Source: Nocardia anaemiae NBRC 100462 | GTDB taxonomy: Bacteria > Actinomycetota > Actinomycetes > Mycobacteriales > Mycobacteriaceae | Length of the DNA: 64,000 bases | NCBI RefSeq assembly: GCF_001612725.1 | Contig: NZ_BDAZ01000020.1 | Span: forward strand, 21,481 to 85,480 | Direction: 5' to 3' | In this document: piece by piece, positions 25,680-36,891 of the stretch | Layout: every line of letters begins with the position of its first letter | Numbering within the stretch: position 1 is the stretch's first letter | The notes under the pieces: generated by a model | Told to the model about the DNA's origin: nothing | Databases searched by the model: none | The model's input: only the letters and a program-made list of their open reading frames with translations | Translations under genes and position numbers: made by a program

Positions 25680-27260
25680 TTATGCGAAACCATTGGCTTC
25701 GGGCGAACCCGTGCCGCTCGTCTCGGACGAACCACCGGCATGCGCATACTGCGACAGCGCCGCCGCCAGCGCGTGCGGAACGCGGGCGTGCACCCGGGTG
25801 CCGCCCTCCTCGTGCTCGGAGGAGGTGATACGACCGTCCGCATGGATGCGGGCGAGCAGATCGCCACGGGTGTAGGGCAGCAGCACACTGATCTCGACGT
25901 CGAGGCCGCCGAGCACTTCGGCGAGGCGCTCACGCAGTTCGGTGATGCCGGTCCCCTTGTGCGCGGACACGTAGGAGGCATCGGGCAGCATCGCGCGCAG
26001 CCGAGTCAGCTCGACCGGGTCGACCGCGTCGATCTTGTTGACCACCAACAGCTCCGGCGGCGCCGGTGCCCCCGATTGCTTGATCACATCGGTGATCACC
26101 TCACGGACCGCCTTGATCTGTTCGGCGGGCAGCGCGTCGGAACCGTCCACGACGTGCAGCAGCAGATCCGCGCCGGTGACCTCCTCCAAGGTGGACCGGA
26201 AGGCCTCGACCAACTGAGTCGGCAGATGTCGAACGAATCCGACGGTATCGGTGAAGACGACCTCGCGGCCGTCGTCCAGTTCGGCGCGGCGGGTGGTCGG
26301 ATCCAGGGTCGCGAACAGTGCGTCCTGGACCAGCAGACCCGCACCGGTCAGCGCGTTCATCAGGCTGGATTTGCCCGCATTGGTGTAGCCGACGATGGCG
26401 ACCGCCGGGATACCGCTGGAGGTGCGGCGGGCCCGCTTGGTATCGCGCGCGGTCTTCATTTCCCGAATCTCACGGCGCAACTTGGCCATTCGCTCCCGAA
26501 TGCGGCGGCGATCGGTTTCGATCTTGGTCTCACCGGGACCACGCAGACCCACACCGCCGCCGTTGCCGCCCGCGCGACCACCGGCCTGCCGGGACATGGA
26601 CTCACCCCAACCGCGCAGCCGCGGCAGCATGTATTCCATCTGGGCCAGCGATACCTGGGCCTTGCCCTCGCTGGAGGTGGCGTGCTGGGCGAAGATATCC
26701 AGGATCAGTGCGGTCCGGTCGATCACCTTGACCTTGACGACCTTCTCCAGCGCGGTCAGCTGCGCCGGGGTGAGTTCACCGTCGCAGATCACCGTATCGG
26801 CGCCGGATTCGAGTACCACCGCGCGCAGTTCGTCGGCCTTGCCGGAACCGATATAGGTGGCCGGATCCGGCTTGTCGCGCCGCTGGATCAGCCCCTCGAG
26901 CACCTCCGAACCCGCGGTCTCGGCGAGTGCGGCCAGTTCGGCCATGCTCGCCTCGGCCTGAGTCGCGGTGCCCGTGGTCCAGACGCCGACCAGCACGACC
27001 CGCTCCAGTCGCAGCTGCCGGTACTCGACCTCGGTGATATCGGTGAGCTCGGTCGACAGACCAGCGACGCGCCGCAGCGAGGAGCGCTCGTCGAGCTGCA
27101 TCTCGCCGACCGTTGGATCGGCGGTCCACCCGGACCGCCGCATCCGCGCGGCGTGCTCGGCGACTACATCGCCGGTGTCTTCCGTCGTGTCCTCGACGGC
27201 CTCGACGCGGTCATTGTCGTCGGCGGCCGGAGTGAATTCAAAAGTCTTCGATTTCGTCAT
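25680..27260 (-). CDS. hflX: ribosome-associated GTPase HflX
   Basis: 526 residues from ATG 27260 (the open frame extends further but without support). HflX N-terminal domain with the Gly-rich linker GGRAGGNGGGVGLRGPGE, then the GTPase: G1 GYTNAGKSS, G3 DTVGFV with RHLPTQLVEAF, G4 NKID. N-terminal acidic extension of about 50 residues. Known role: splitting stalled or stress-arrested ribosomes; in mycobacteria it responds to hypoxia and macrolides. Order hflX-dapF-miaA as in M. tuberculosis Rv2725c-Rv2727c, with one extra gene here. Confidence 0.97.
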   Translation of the reverse strand: MTKSKTFEFTPAADDNDRVEAVEDTTEDTGDVVAEHAARMRRSGWTADPTVGEMQLDERSSLRRVAGLSTELTDITEVEYRQLRLERVVLVGVWTTGTATQAEASMAELAALAETAGSEVLEGLIQRRDKPDPATYIGSGKADELRAVVLESGADTVICDGELTPAQLTALEKVVKVKVIDRTALILDIFAQHATSSEGKAQVSLAQMEYMLPRLRGWGESMSRQAGGRAGGNGGGVGLRGPGETKIETDRRRIRERMAKLRREIREMKTARDTKRARRTSSGIPAVAIVGYTNAGKSSLMNALTGAGLLVQDALFATLDPTTRRAELDDGREVVFTDTVGFVRHLPTQLVEAFRSTLEEVTGADLLLHVVDGSDALPAEQIKAVREVITDVIKQSGAPAPPELLVVNKIDAVDPVELTRLRAMLPDASYVSAHKGTGITELRERLAEVLGGLDVEISVLLPYTRGDLLARIHADGRITSSEHEEGGTRVHARVPHALAAALSQYAHAGGSSETSGTGSPEANGFA

Positions 27261-27357
27261 ACACCATCCATGCTGCCACGAGTGCTCACCGATGTGCATT
27301 CGGTTATCCCTGGACACGGTGCACACCGGTCATCACGGCGTGCACCTTCGAGGGGTA

Positions 27358-28269
27358 TCAGCACTCAGCTCGCGAATGCGACGACCACCAGTTTTCGGCG
27401 ATCCGCCCCGTCGCGACCAGCACCGACGGTCCGCGCAACCAGGCCGCGCCCGCGGCGAGGCGGACGGTGACCTCGCCACCGAGCACCCGCACGCGCACCT
27501 CGCCGGTATCGCTGGCGATGTGGAAACCGTCGGCGGCCAAGGCGGCCGCCGCGGCGGCCACGGTTCCGGTTCCGCAGGAACGCGTTTCGCCGACACCGCG
27601 CTCGTAGACGCGCATGTCCACCGCGCCGTCCGCCAGTCCGGTCAGGATCTCGACATTCACGCCCTGCGGGAACAGGTCCGGGTCGAAGCCGGGAGCGACG
27701 TTGAGATCGAGTTTGGCGAGCGCGTCCGCCGACATGCTCGCATCGACGCAGGCCAGGTGCGGATTGCCGACATCGATGCCGATGCCGGGCAGCGCCCAGC
27801 CGCCGATGGTCGCGGTCGAGGAACCGAGCTCGCGAACGATGCCCATCCCCACGGTGACCTCGCCATCGGCCGGGCCTCCAGAATGCACCGTGACCGGACG
27901 CGCCCCGGCGCGACTACCGACGACGTACTCCGTACGCGATTCCAGCCCCACAGCCGCCAGGTAGTGCGCGAAAACCCGCACCCCGTTGCCGCACATCTCG
28001 GCGATCGAGCCGTCGGCGTTGCGGTAGTCCATGAACCAGTCGGTTTCGGCGATGTCCTGGGGAATCTCGGCGAGCACACCCGCGTCCCGCAGCGCACCCG
28101 CTCGCGCCACCCGCAGTACACCGTCCGCGCCGAGTCCGCGGCGACGATCGCACAGCGCGGCGACCCGTTCCGGCGTCAGGTCCAGCCGGACCTCCGGATC
28201 GGGCAGCACCACGAAGTCGTTCTCGGTGCCGTGGCCCTTGGTGAACTCGATATCCGACACGTCGCGCAT
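27358..28269 (-). CDS. dapF: diaminopimelate epimerase
   Basis: 303 residues; converts LL- to meso-diaminopimelate for lysine and peptidoglycan. The two catalytic cysteines are in [10 protein letters not shown] and TRSCGTGT; substrate contacts [11 protein letters not shown] and GNPHLACV are intact. A loop of about 20 residues ([20 protein letters not shown]) before the first cysteine is longer than in E. coli. Lies between hflX and the SPOUT methyltransferase. Confidence 0.97.
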   Translation of the reverse strand: MRDVSDIEFTKGHGTENDFVVLPDPEVRLDLTPERVAALCDRRRGLGADGVLRVARAGALRDAGVLAEIPQDIAETDWFMDYRNADGSIAEMCGNGVRVFAHYLAAVGLESRTEYVVGSRAGARPVTVHSGGPADGEVTVGMGIVRELGSSTATIGGWALPGIGIDVGNPHLACVDASMSADALAKLDLNVAPGFDPDLFPQGVNVEILTGLADGAVDMRVYERGVGETRSCGTGTVAAAAAALAADGFHIASDTGEVRVRVLGGEVTVRLAAGAAWLRGPSVLVATGRIAENWWSSHSRAEC

Positions 28270-28278
28270 TCTCCCTGC

Positions 28279-29124
28279 TTATCGTCCTCGAACCAACGTA
28301 CGGCGCTGCCGCGAAATTTCGTACAGCGCGACCGCGGCGGCCGAGGGCGCACCGAGCGAGCTTGCGGTGCCGCCCATCGGGATATAGACCATATCGTCAC
28401 AGGCCTGCTGCCACGCCGCGCTCATACCGCTGGTCTCATTGCCGACGACCAGAATGGTGGCTTCGGCGAAGTCGTAGTCGAAGACCGCGTCCGCGCCGTT
28501 CTCATCGGTACCGACAATGCGAGTAGGGATGCCGCGCTGGACCTGCCGGTCCCGGAATTCGAGCACCTGCGCGGGCCCGGCGGCGCGGAAGACCGGCATG
28601 GCGAACAGCGAACCCGTTGATGCGCGGACCGCCTGCGGATCGTATTGATCGGCACCATGACCGGTCACGATGATTCCGCTGGCGCCGAACGCGTCGGCCG
28701 AGCGGATGAGCGTGCCGAGATTACCCGGCGAGTTGGGGCGATCGAAAACCACCACGACCGGTGGCGCGGCAGCACCGGGTTCACCGGGTTCGAAGGTGTC
28801 GAGCTCGGATTGCCTGGATATCGCGACCGCAACCAATTCCGGTATGCCGCTGGCCTTTTCGCCGAGTTCAGCCATCAGTTCCGGCACCAGGCCGACCTGC
28901 GGCACGCCGCTGGTCTCCAATAGTTCGCGCGCCCAACTCGACAGTTCCGGCGCGCCGAGACGGTAGAGCATCGTCTCCAGCGGCCAGTCGTTGGCGATCG
29001 CCTGGGTGATCGGGCGCACGCCCTGCACCAGGAAGCGGCCGTCGCGGTGGCGCTTGGTCCGGTTGTTCAGATACGCCTGCCACACCTGGACCGAGGCATT
29101 GCGGGTGCTCACACGACGTGTCAC
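28279..29124 (-). CDS. TrmH/SpoU-type RNA 2'-O-methyltransferase
   Basis: 281 residues. N-terminal substrate-binding domain, then the SPOUT catalytic domain: [38 protein letters not shown] with the catalytic Arg/Asn (motif 1), [11 protein letters not shown] (motif 2) and [22 protein letters not shown] (motif 3, trefoil knot). Starts at GTG 29124, which overlaps the miaA stop (GTGA), so it is coupled to miaA. This gene is not at this place in M. tuberculosis. Likely modifies rRNA or tRNA; the exact site is unknown. Confidence 0.9.
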   Translation of the reverse strand: MTRRVSTRNASVQVWQAYLNNRTKRHRDGRFLVQGVRPITQAIANDWPLETMLYRLGAPELSSWARELLETSGVPQVGLVPELMAELGEKASGIPELVAVAISRQSELDTFEPGEPGAAAPPVVVVFDRPNSPGNLGTLIRSADAFGASGIIVTGHGADQYDPQAVRASTGSLFAMPVFRAAGPAQVLEFRDRQVQRGIPTRIVGTDENGADAVFDYDFAEATILVVGNETSGMSAAWQQACDDMVYIPMGGTASSLGAPSAAAVALYEISRQRRTLVRGR

Positions 29125-30038
29125 TGCGGGATCCGTTCCTTCTCGAGCAGGGACAACGCGGTCGCGACCAGATCGGGATCGGCGCCGTCCACCCACCGCA
29201 CCCTGGGATCGCGGCGGAACCACGAGCGCTGCCGCCGGACATAGCGCCGGGTGCCGATCAGGGTGCGTTCCTGCGCGTGGTTCAGGTCGTATTCGTTGTC
29301 CAGGTACGCCAGGACTTGTGCGTAGCCGATCGCCCGGCGCGCCGTGACGCCCTCGCGCAGACCCTTATCGATCAGTCCGCGCACCTCGTCGACCAGACCG
29401 GCCTCGAACATCAGCGCGGTGCGCCGTTCGATGCGTGCGTCGAGTTCGGCGGTGTCACGGTCCACACCGATGATCGCGGTGTCCCAGCGCGGTTTTCCGA
29501 TGACCGGAGCCGAGGCCGCGAACGGACGGCCGGTGAGCTCCACGACCTCGAGCGCGCGCACCATGCGACGGCCATCGGTAGGCAGAATGGTCGCCGCGGC
29601 AGCCGGATCGGCCGCTTTCAAAGCCTCGTGCACGGCACCGACGCCACGCTCGGCCAACAGCGCCTCCCAGCGTGCGCGGACGGTCGGATCGGTGGCCGGG
29701 AATTCCCAATCATCGAGCAGCGCTTGGACATACATCATCGAGCCGCCGACGATGATCGGCGTGCGACCACGCGCCAAGATCTCGCGCACGTTCACGCTCG
29801 CCGCGGCCTGATAGGCGGCGACGGTGGCGGTTTCGGTCACCTCGAGCACATCGAGTTGGTGGTGCGGGATGCCCCGGCGTTCGGCAGGCAGGAGTTTCGC
29901 GGTGCCGACGTCCATACCGCGGTACAGCTGCATCGCATCGATATTCACGATCTCGCCGCCGAGTCGTTCGGCGAGGTCGAGGCCGAGATCAGATTTGCCG
30001 GTGGCGGTGGGACCGACGACGGCGATCGGCTTCAGCAC
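29121..30038 (-). CDS. miaA: tRNA dimethylallyltransferase
   Basis: 305 residues. P-loop [10 protein letters not shown] at the N-terminus, catalytic Asp/Thr region [17 protein letters not shown], and [13 protein letters not shown]. Adds dimethylallyl to A37 of tRNAs that read UNN codons; MiaB, encoded 5 kb away, then methylthiolates it, so both steps of ms2i6A formation are in this window. Overlaps the upstream dioxygenase-like gene by 7 bases and the downstream methyltransferase by 4. Confidence 0.97.
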   Translation of the reverse strand: MLKPIAVVGPTATGKSDLGLDLAERLGGEIVNIDAMQLYRGMDVGTAKLLPAERRGIPHHQLDVLEVTETATVAAYQAAASVNVREILARGRTPIIVGGSMMYVQALLDDWEFPATDPTVRARWEALLAERGVGAVHEALKAADPAAAATILPTDGRRMVRALEVVELTGRPFAASAPVIGKPRWDTAIIGVDRDTAELDARIERRTALMFEAGLVDEVRGLIDKGLREGVTARRAIGYAQVLAYLDNEYDLNHAQERTLIGTRRYVRRQRSWFRRDPRVRWVDGADPDLVATALSLLEKERIPQ

Positions 30039-30817
30039 CGATCACCTCCCGATGCGCGCCAGACGCTCACCTGATAGCCGACGCCGAATGGTGCGTCGCT
30101 GTACAGGGTTTCGACGGATGGGGCGATCGAATCGGCGGCGAACAGTCCGGCGAGAACCTGATAGGCCGCCCGACCGGACAGCACGAGTTCGGCACACAAG
30201 TCGGGATCCAGGGCGAGCAGTCCAGCGGTATCGCCTTCGGCCAGAGCACGATCCAGTTCGCGCTGCACGTCGGGGGCGCGCTCGTCGAGGAATCCCGGCG
30301 CCTTGCGGGTCAGGGTCGCCGCGCCGTCCGCGACAACGAGAACGCCCGCCTGCTCGGGCACATCGTCCAGTGCGGTGCGCAACTGCGCGCCCATTCGGGC
30401 GCATTCGTCGGCGGGGGTTTCGGCGGCGACGATGGTCGTCGCGGCCACTGCCTCAGGTGCGACCCGACCGCGCAACCACCCGGCGATCAGAGCGGGCAGC
30501 GGCTGCTGCGGATCCGCTGCGCCGGGGGTGTGGCGCGAGCGAGACAAGGCGTCCGCTGAAAGCCCGACCTGCACGTCCGCACCGAAACCACGGAAGGTGC
30601 CGACCGCATCCGGTCCGAGCACCTGCCCGGCCGGGCCCACACCGACGACGGTCCAGTGCCGAGTCGTCGCGGCCAGCGCACCGACCGCGGTGAGTGCGGC
30701 CGCGCGCAACACCGCCGTCGCGTCATCGGAATCCGACCCGGCCGCGTTCGCGACAGCGCCGCAGAGCTCGGGCACCAGGATCGGCGGCGACGGGACCAGG
30801 GCCGCAATGGAGAACAC
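30032..30817 (-). CDS. class III extradiol dioxygenase subunit B-like protein (Rv2728c-like)
   Basis: 261 residues from GTG 30817 ([18 protein letters not shown]). The opening [13 protein letters not shown] and Ala-rich make-up match the conserved actinobacterial protein upstream of miaA (Rv2728c in M. tuberculosis). It has the LigB-like fold of class III dioxygenases by family assignment, but the usual His ligands are not evident, so an enzymatic role is uncertain. Transcriptionally coupled to miaA. Confidence 0.75.
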   Translation of the reverse strand: MFSIAALVPSPPILVPELCGAVANAAGSDSDDATAVLRAAALTAVGALAATTRHWTVVGVGPAGQVLGPDAVGTFRGFGADVQVGLSADALSRSRHTPGAADPQQPLPALIAGWLRGRVAPEAVAATTIVAAETPADECARMGAQLRTALDDVPEQAGVLVVADGAATLTRKAPGFLDERAPDVQRELDRALAEGDTAGLLALDPDLCAELVLSGRAAYQVLAGLFAADSIAPSVETLYSDAPFGVGYQVSVWRASGGDRC

Positions 30818-31081
30818 GCCGTAACCGTAGTCGTTCGCCGAATGCGCGATCCACAGCACCGCCGCGGCGTCCGCAACCTCGAGGTTCGAGTGTCTCTGCC
30901 GCAAACTGGGCCGAGATTGATAGTGTTCGAGGTGCTACAACCCAGGTCATCACGGGTTGATTTCCCTGGGAATCATCAGTCGGAGGGCATTGATCGATGG
31001 TTTACAGGGCTCGGACCGGGTTCAATGGAGTGAGCTAGGGCGTAACCAGGCAGCCGTGACGCGCGGCAGGGACGAGGAGCA

Positions 31082-32512
31082 ATGAGCGAGAGCAACGGAA
31101 CGGCGAAAGCGACCCCCGGCAGCACGCCGCGCCCCTCGGATTCCCCGAAGGCCGCCGTGCCTAAACCTTCCGCCGCCCCGAAACCAGCCGCGACTCCCAA
31201 ACCGGGTGGGTCGGCGGGTCATCCCAAGCCACATGCGGTCAAACCCGCCCCGGGGCCCGCCGCGCAGCAGCATCCGCATCCCGTCGTCGTCCCGACCGTC
31301 AGCGACCCGAGTGCGTGGGGTCGCGTCGATGACGACGGCACCGCGTGGGTGAAGACCGCCGAGGGTGAGCGCGTCGTCGGATCCTGGCAGGCCGGTGACG
31401 CCGCCGAAGGCCTAGCCCATTTCGGCCGACGGTTCGACGATCTGGCCACCGAGGTGGCGCTGCTCGAGGCGCGGCTGGCGGCCGGGGCGGATGCCCGCAA
31501 GACCAAGGCGGCAGCGGTCGCCATCGCCGAATCGCTGCCAACCGCGGCGGTCATCGGCGATGTCGAAGGGCTGGCGCGGCGACTGCAGGCCATTGCCGAA
31601 CACTCCGAAGAGGCGGCGGCACACGCCAAGGAGGAGAAGGAAAAGGCCAGGCACGAGCACACCGAGCGCAAGGAAGCGCTGTGCGCCGAGGCCGAGAAGA
31701 TCGCCACCGAATCCACCCAGTGGAAGGCCGCGGGCGATCGGCTGCGCGAAATCCTGGACGAGTGGAAGTCCATCCGCGGCGTTGACCGCAAGGTCGACGA
31801 CGCACTGTGGAAGCGCTACTCCAAGGCGCGTGAGGCGTTCAACCGCCGTCGTGGCGCACACTTCGCCGAACTCGATCGCGAGCGCGCCGCGGCGAAGTCG
31901 CGCAAGGAAGAACTCTGCGTGCGCGCCGAGGAGCTGTCCGGCTCCACCGACTGGGTCGGCACGGCCGGTGTGTTCCGGGATCTGCTCGCGGAATGGAAGG
32001 CCGCGGGCCGGGCGCCGCGTGAGGCCGACGAGGCTCTGTGGCGGCGTTTCAAGAGCGCCCAGGATGTCTTCTTCGCCGCACGCAATGCCGCCGTCTCCGA
32101 GCGCGACGCCGAATTCGAGCACAACGCCGCCGCCAAGGAAGAACTGCTCCGCGCCTACGAACACATCGATCCGGCCGCCGGTCTGGACGCCGCCCGCGCT
32201 GCCCTGCGCGAACTCCAGGACAAGTGGGACGCGATCGGCAAGGTCCCGCGCGAACGCATCCAGGAACTCGAAGGCAAACTCCGCACCATCGAAAAGCGCG
32301 TCCGCGACGCGGTCGACGCCCAGTGGCGCCGCACCGATCCGGAGGCCATGGCCCGCGCCGCCCAATTCCGCGAGCGCGTCGCCCAATTCGAAGAGCAGGC
32401 CGCCAAGGCAACCGCCGCAGGCAAAAAGCGCGATGCGGAGAAAGCGTTGGAGCAGGCCAAGCAGTGGCGCGAGTGGGCCGAAGCCGCAGAGGGTGCGGTC
32501 AGCAACCGCTGA
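31082..32512 (+). CDS. DUF349 domain protein (Rv2731-like)
   Basis: 476 residues. The first 75 are a Pro/Ala/Lys-rich disordered tail ([16 protein letters not shown]). Then a [23 protein letters not shown] block followed by DUF349 three-helix repeats, with the recurring pattern W-K-x-x-G-x-x-x-R-E at [39 protein letters not shown] and [13 protein letters not shown]. Highly charged and coiled coil; cytoplasmic. Function unknown. The position next to miaA/miaB is conserved with mycobacteria. Good ribosome binding site GACGAGGAGC. Confidence 0.9.
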   Translation: MSESNGTAKATPGSTPRPSDSPKAAVPKPSAAPKPAATPKPGGSAGHPKPHAVKPAPGPAAQQHPHPVVVPTVSDPSAWGRVDDDGTAWVKTAEGERVVGSWQAGDAAEGLAHFGRRFDDLATEVALLEARLAAGADARKTKAAAVAIAESLPTAAVIGDVEGLARRLQAIAEHSEEAAAHAKEEKEKARHEHTERKEALCAEAEKIATESTQWKAAGDRLREILDEWKSIRGVDRKVDDALWKRYSKAREAFNRRRGAHFAELDRERAAAKSRKEELCVRAEELSGSTDWVGTAGVFRDLLAEWKAAGRAPREADEALWRRFKSAQDVFFAARNAAVSERDAEFEHNAAAKEELLRAYEHIDPAAGLDAARAALRELQDKWDAIGKVPRERIQELEGKLRTIEKRVRDAVDAQWRRTDPEAMARAAQFRERVAQFEEQAAKATAAGKKRDAEKALEQAKQWREWAEAAEGAVSNR

Positions 32513-33118
32513 TCCAGTAGCGCCCTGCGCGGGTACGCCCCACACCGATGGGTCACAGAGCTCGTTGGCGAACTCGGGTGCGACCCGTCTGGACGTCGAT
32601 GGAACTCGCCCTCTCGGAGGCGAGACGATGTGCCTTAGGCCCGGGAGAGGCCAGCACCACGGGGCTCGAGCACGGCAAGCGCCTCGGGGTCGATCAACGT
32701 GAAGCGTCCAATGGACAACCGGTCTGATGTTCGGCACCGGTACGGCCGCATCACCCGTGTGGCCCTCCACGCTGGCTGGCAGCGCCGCAGCACTGATGTA
32801 GCGGCATCCGCGTGGGCGCTCGAGCACCTTAGGCACGGACACTGTGAGCTCGGAGGCCGATCACCACGAATCGTCCAGCCGCAACGGATCTGGTGCGCGG
32901 CACGGGCGCGCTCCGTCCCGTGCTGCCGGGATAGCCATACTCTCGGGAAAATTCATGCTGAGGCGCCGTCCACCAGCGGGCATTCACTGCAACGGTGCGT
33001 AGGAAAGTCAGGAAGCGTCGAGCAAACCCCGTCAAGCGAATGTTCTGCCGAATCGGGTCCTTTCAGCCGCGTAGTCGCGAAAGGTGCACGCTCAGCGTAG
33101 GTCTGCTCGCTGGCCGGG
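32513..33118. other. 606-base interval with a degenerate duplicated segment
   Basis: No gene can be supported. Two similar stretches of roughly 90 bases occur about 155 bases apart (around 32665-32770 and 32818-32920). Both start CTCGAGCAC and share CGATCA, CGTCCA, TCTG and CGGCAC in the same order. On the minus strand each encodes a short related peptide ending in R-A-stop: S-I-G-R-F-T-L-I-D-P and V-A-A-G-R-F-V-V-I-G respectively. They look like a decayed tandem duplication of one small gene end. Confidence 0.5.
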
Positions 33119-34279
33119 TCAGGAGTCGCCGGTGAGGCGGCGGCGGTCGCGTTCTTCGGCGGCGGCCGCGGCGTTGCGGCGCTGTTCCTCGGCGGCGAGT
33201 TGCAGGGCGGTTCGGCTCCAAACGACGCGGATCCAGTGGAAGGTCAGGACGATGATGGCGATGGCGCCGAGGATGAGGCCGATGCCGGGGCCCGCGCCGT
33301 GGTAGTTGCCCAGGCCAGGGGTCTGACGGTGCCAGATCGAGAAGACACCGAAGACGCTGCCGATGGCGGAACCGGCGACCGCGATCCAGGCGAGCACCCA
33401 GCGGCGAGTCATCAGCGCGAGCAGCGAGAAGCCGATGCCGAAGAGCACGGCGAACCAGACGAAGATCCGCGACGGCAGACCGATGTGCTCGGCCCGCGCG
33501 GCATCGGTACCGAGCAGCACATCGAACCCGCGGGCACTACCCGCATGCGATAACACCAGCGAAAACAGCAGCAGGAAAATCGCACCGGCGACCACCATCG
33601 CGCGCACCCCGGGGTCGATCTCCCCCGCGATGCGCCGCTCGACGGCATCGAGTTCGTCCTTGAACTGCTCGAAGTCATTACTGCTCTCGACGGAGTTCAC
33701 TGCGCCCTCGTCTCCTTCGGCTGATCCCTGCTTCGCTGCCATACCCGCGTCCACTGTGCCATCACCACCCCCATCCACCGCATCCGCCCCACTACGTCCG
33801 GTAGTACTCGCAACGCCCGCACCCGATCGCGAGTCCACGCCGCCCTCGCCCACATCCGAGGAACTATCGGGATCGCCCGCACGCGCCCCGCCGCCCTGCG
33901 AATCCGCCTCGGGCGAGCTCGGCGCGACCTCGCTGCGTTCACCGCTCATCGCGGCGCTCGCGTCTGCACGCTCCCGGCGATCAGCCTGCGAGCCGCCCGA
34001 ATCCGGCTCGCGCGAACTCGCCCCGGAGTCGCGATCCGCTACCCCGTCAGCACGCGTCCCACCATCGGCTTGCACACCAACCGAATCCGATTCCGGCGTA
34101 CTGCTGCCAGACACATCGGACGCACGCCCGGATTCGAAATCCGTTCCCTCGGCAGCACGCACCCGCCGATCCGCTTCAGCACCAGCCGAATCCGGCTCTG
34201 AGGATGCTCTAGACGCACCGGGTGCCGAACCCGCTCCGCCAGCGCGCGTCAGGTCGTCGTCACCCGGCCGGGTATTCAT
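33119..34279 (-). CDS. Rv2732c-like membrane protein with a repetitive disordered N-terminus
   Basis: 386 residues. The last 185 contain four hydrophobic helices ([55 protein letters not shown] and [19 protein letters not shown]), the conserved actinobacterial core next to miaB. The first 195 residues are acidic, Ser/Gly/Asp-rich and contain imperfect repeats of the type E-P-D-S-x-G-x-x-A-D-R-R-x-R-A-D. That extension is far longer than in the mycobacterial protein and is probably cytoplasmic and disordered. Starts 4 bases inside the miaB end, so it is coupled to it. Function unknown. Confidence 0.85.
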   Translation of the reverse strand: MNTRPGDDDLTRAGGAGSAPGASRASSEPDSAGAEADRRVRAAEGTDFESGRASDVSGSSTPESDSVGVQADGGTRADGVADRDSGASSREPDSGGSQADRRERADASAAMSGERSEVAPSSPEADSQGGGARAGDPDSSSDVGEGGVDSRSGAGVASTTGRSGADAVDGGGDGTVDAGMAAKQGSAEGDEGAVNSVESSNDFEQFKDELDAVERRIAGEIDPGVRAMVVAGAIFLLLFSLVLSHAGSARGFDVLLGTDAARAEHIGLPSRIFVWFAVLFGIGFSLLALMTRRWVLAWIAVAGSAIGSVFGVFSIWHRQTPGLGNYHGAGPGIGLILGAIAIIVLTFHWIRVVWSRTALQLAAEEQRRNAAAAAEERDRRRLTGDS

Positions 34280-35832
34280 GCGCCGCAGCCGGTTGAGCAG
34301 CCTGCAGCGACCGGTTCGGGGGCGGGGGCACCGATACGGGGCAGGCCGAGGCCGACGCCGATGGGCTCGGTTTTTGGGGTGATGCCGCGCTCGTGGGCAT
34401 CCCCCGCGCGAGTGCGGCGGTGGGTTTTGACCGGGGCGTCGGCAATCAGGTGGTGCGGGGCCGCGTCGGTGATATCGACAGTGATGACGTCGCCGGGGCG
34501 GATCTTCTCCGCCGCGCCCTCGGGGCGGAAGTGCACGAGTCGACCGTCGCGGGCGCGGCCGCTCATCCGGGCGGTCGCGGCGTTCTTCTTGCCCGCGCCC
34601 TCGGCGACCAGCAATTCCACCTCGGTGCCGATGAGCGCCTTGTTCGCGTCGAGGGAGATCTGCTCCTGCAGCGCGATAAGCCGGTCGTAGCGCTCCTGCA
34701 CCACCGCCTTGGGCAGTTGGTCGGGCATATCCGCGGCGGGCGTGCCGGGCCGCTTGGAGTACTGGAAGGTGTAGGCGCTGGTGAATCGCGCCTGCCGCAC
34801 CACGTCCAGGGTCTGCTGGAAATCCTCCTCGGTCTCGCCGGGGAAGCCGACGATGATGTCGGTGGTGATCGCGGCATGCGGCATCGCGGCCCGCACCTTC
34901 TCGATGATGCCGAGGTAGCGCGCCTTCCGGTAGGACCGGCGCATCGCTTTCAGCACCCGGTCCGAACCGGACTGCAGGGGCATATGCAGCTGGGGGCAGA
35001 CATTCGGCGTCTCGGCCATCGCCTCGATCACGTCATCGGTGAATTCGGCCGGATGCGGCGAGGTGAAGCGCACTCGCTCCAGCCCATCGATGCGCCCGGC
35101 CGCGCGCAGCAGTTTGGCGAAGGCACCGCGGTCGCGCGCCTCGTCGGGATCGGCGAAGGACGCACCGTAGGAGTTCACGTTCTGCCCGAGCAGCGTGACT
35201 TCCAGCACGCCCTGATCGACCAGCGCCTGCACCTCGGCGAGCACGTCGCCCGGACGGCGGTCGACCTCCTTGCCGCGCAGTGACGGGACGATGCAGAACG
35301 TGCAGGTGTTATTGCAGCCGACCGAGATCGAAACCCAACCGGCATAGGCGGATTCGCGCTTGGCGGGCAGGCTCGACGGGAACGCCTCCAACGATTCCAG
35401 GATCTCGACCTGCGCCTCGGCATTGTGCCGCGCGCGTTCCAGCAGCACCGGCAGCGATCCGATGTTGTGCGTGCCGAAGACCACATCGACCCACGGCGCC
35501 TTGCGCACGACGGTGTCGCGGTCCTTCTGCGCCAGGCAGCCGCCGACGGCGATCTGCATGCCCGGCCGGTCGGCCTTGATCGGGGCGAGGTGGCCGAGGG
35601 TGCCGTAAAGCTTGTTGTCGGCGTTCTCGCGCACCGCGCAGGTATTGAAGACGACGAGATCGGCCGTCGCACCCGGCGCGGCCTTCACATAACCCGCATC
35701 CTCGAGCAGGCCGGACAAGCGTTCGGAATCGTGCACGTTCATCTGGCAACCGAAGGTGCGGACCTCGTAACTGCGTGCACCGTCCGCGGCCGCAGGGGCG
35801 GGAGACAGCACTGCCTGTCCGATCGAATCCAC
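34276..35832 (-). CDS. miaB: tRNA-2-methylthio-N6-dimethylallyladenosine synthase MiaB
   Basis: 518 residues. UPF0004 domain with Cys in [15 protein letters not shown] and GGCLAQ; radical-SAM cluster CNNTCTFC; C-terminal TRAM domain ([13 protein letters not shown] to HHLIADAP). All six cluster cysteines are present. A C-terminal tail of about 45 residues ([12 protein letters not shown] to the end) exceeds the usual length. Completes the modification begun by MiaA. Confidence 0.97.
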   Translation of the reverse strand: MDSIGQAVLSPAPAAADGARSYEVRTFGCQMNVHDSERLSGLLEDAGYVKAAPGATADLVVFNTCAVRENADNKLYGTLGHLAPIKADRPGMQIAVGGCLAQKDRDTVVRKAPWVDVVFGTHNIGSLPVLLERARHNAEAQVEILESLEAFPSSLPAKRESAYAGWVSISVGCNNTCTFCIVPSLRGKEVDRRPGDVLAEVQALVDQGVLEVTLLGQNVNSYGASFADPDEARDRGAFAKLLRAAGRIDGLERVRFTSPHPAEFTDDVIEAMAETPNVCPQLHMPLQSGSDRVLKAMRRSYRKARYLGIIEKVRAAMPHAAITTDIIVGFPGETEEDFQQTLDVVRQARFTSAYTFQYSKRPGTPAADMPDQLPKAVVQERYDRLIALQEQISLDANKALIGTEVELLVAEGAGKKNAATARMSGRARDGRLVHFRPEGAAEKIRPGDVITVDITDAAPHHLIADAPVKTHRRTRAGDAHERGITPKTEPIGVGLGLPRIGAPAPEPVAAGCSTGCGA

Positions 35833-36003
35833 CCGTCCAGGGTACGGGGGTGCGCAACGCGGGTTTTCAGCGCATCGGCGCAGGCCCCGGGCCCCGGCCG
35901 GGTCGCATCGGTAAGGTTACGGCGCTGTGTCGTATCGGCGCGGCGTGACGGTGTGTCGCCGAAACCCGGGCAAATCGCCGTTTTCCGCTTAAGGTCTTGG
36001 ACC

Positions 36004-36825
36004 ATGACCGACGACGCCACCGCGCCCGACACAATCGGGTTGGCCAAAACCGGGGCAGCTAGTTCTGATGAGGGCAGTACCGCCACAAGCGCGCCGATGA
36101 TTTCGATGCGCAATGTGGAAAAACACTTCGGTGATCTGCATGTGCTGCGCGATATCAATCTCGAAGTCCCCAAGGGACAGGTCGTGATCGTTCTGGGTCC
36201 CTCGGGGTCCGGGAAGTCGACACTGTGCCGCACCATCAACCGACTCGAGCCGATCGACTCCGGCGATATCGCCATCGACGGCGTGCCACTGCCCGCCGAG
36301 GGCCGCGCGCTCGCCGCACTGCGCGCCGATGTCGGCATGGTGTTCCAATCATTCAACCTCTTCGCGCACAAAACGATCGTCGAGAACGTGATGCTCGCGC
36401 CGCTGAAGGTTCGCAAGGTGAAGAAGGCGGACGCCCGCAAGCGCGCGATGGAGCTGCTCGAGCGCGTCGGGATCGCCAATCAGGCCGAGAAGTATCCGGC
36501 GCAGCTCTCCGGCGGCCAGCAGCAGCGCGTGGCGATCGCCCGCGCGCTCGCGATGAGCCCGAAGGTGATGCTGTTCGACGAGCCGACTTCGGCGCTGGAC
36601 CCGGAGATGGTCAACGAGGTGCTCGACGTCATGGTGTCGCTGGCCAAGGAGGGGATGACGATGCTGGTCGTCACCCACGAGATGGGGTTCGCACGCAAGG
36701 CGGGCAACCGAGTGCTGTTCATGGCGGACGGGCTGATCGTCGAGGACGACACACCGGAGGTGTTCTTCACCGCGCCGAAGTCCGACCGTGCCAAGGATTT
36801 TCTCGGCAAGATTCTGAGCCACTGA
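36004..36825 (+). CDS. gluA: glutamate ABC transporter ATP-binding protein
   Basis: 273 residues of the polar amino-acid importer ATPase type. Walker [10 protein letters not shown], signature LSGGQQQR, Walker [15 protein letters not shown]-loop VVTHEMGF. A 30-residue N-terminal extension precedes the conserved M-I-S-M-R-N-V start. The gene has no clear ribosome binding site and a -10-like TAAGGT ends 9 bases before the ATG, so the transcript may be leaderless. First gene of gluABCD; the same cluster next to miaB and recX occurs in Corynebacterium. Confidence 0.95.
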   Translation: MTDDATAPDTIGLAKTGAASSDEGSTATSAPMISMRNVEKHFGDLHVLRDINLEVPKGQVVIVLGPSGSGKSTLCRTINRLEPIDSGDIAIDGVPLPAEGRALAALRADVGMVFQSFNLFAHKTIVENVMLAPLKVRKVKKADARKRAMELLERVGIANQAEKYPAQLSGGQQQRVAIARALAMSPKVMLFDEPTSALDPEMVNEVLDVMVSLAKEGMTMLVVTHEMGFARKAGNRVLFMADGLIVEDDTPEVFFTAPKSDRAKDFLGKILSH

Positions 36826-36891
36826 ACCGAGCAAGCACCGCAAACCGTAAAGACCTCGGCCACCGAAATCACCAGAGGGAGAAGGAACACG

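Noticed and set aside
31412..32842. 476-codon antisense frame opposite the DUF349 gene
   Set aside because: GC-rich shadow. The plus-strand protein has clear DUF349 repeats and a good ribosome binding site, while the antisense product is Gly/Ala/Arg/Leu-rich without motifs.
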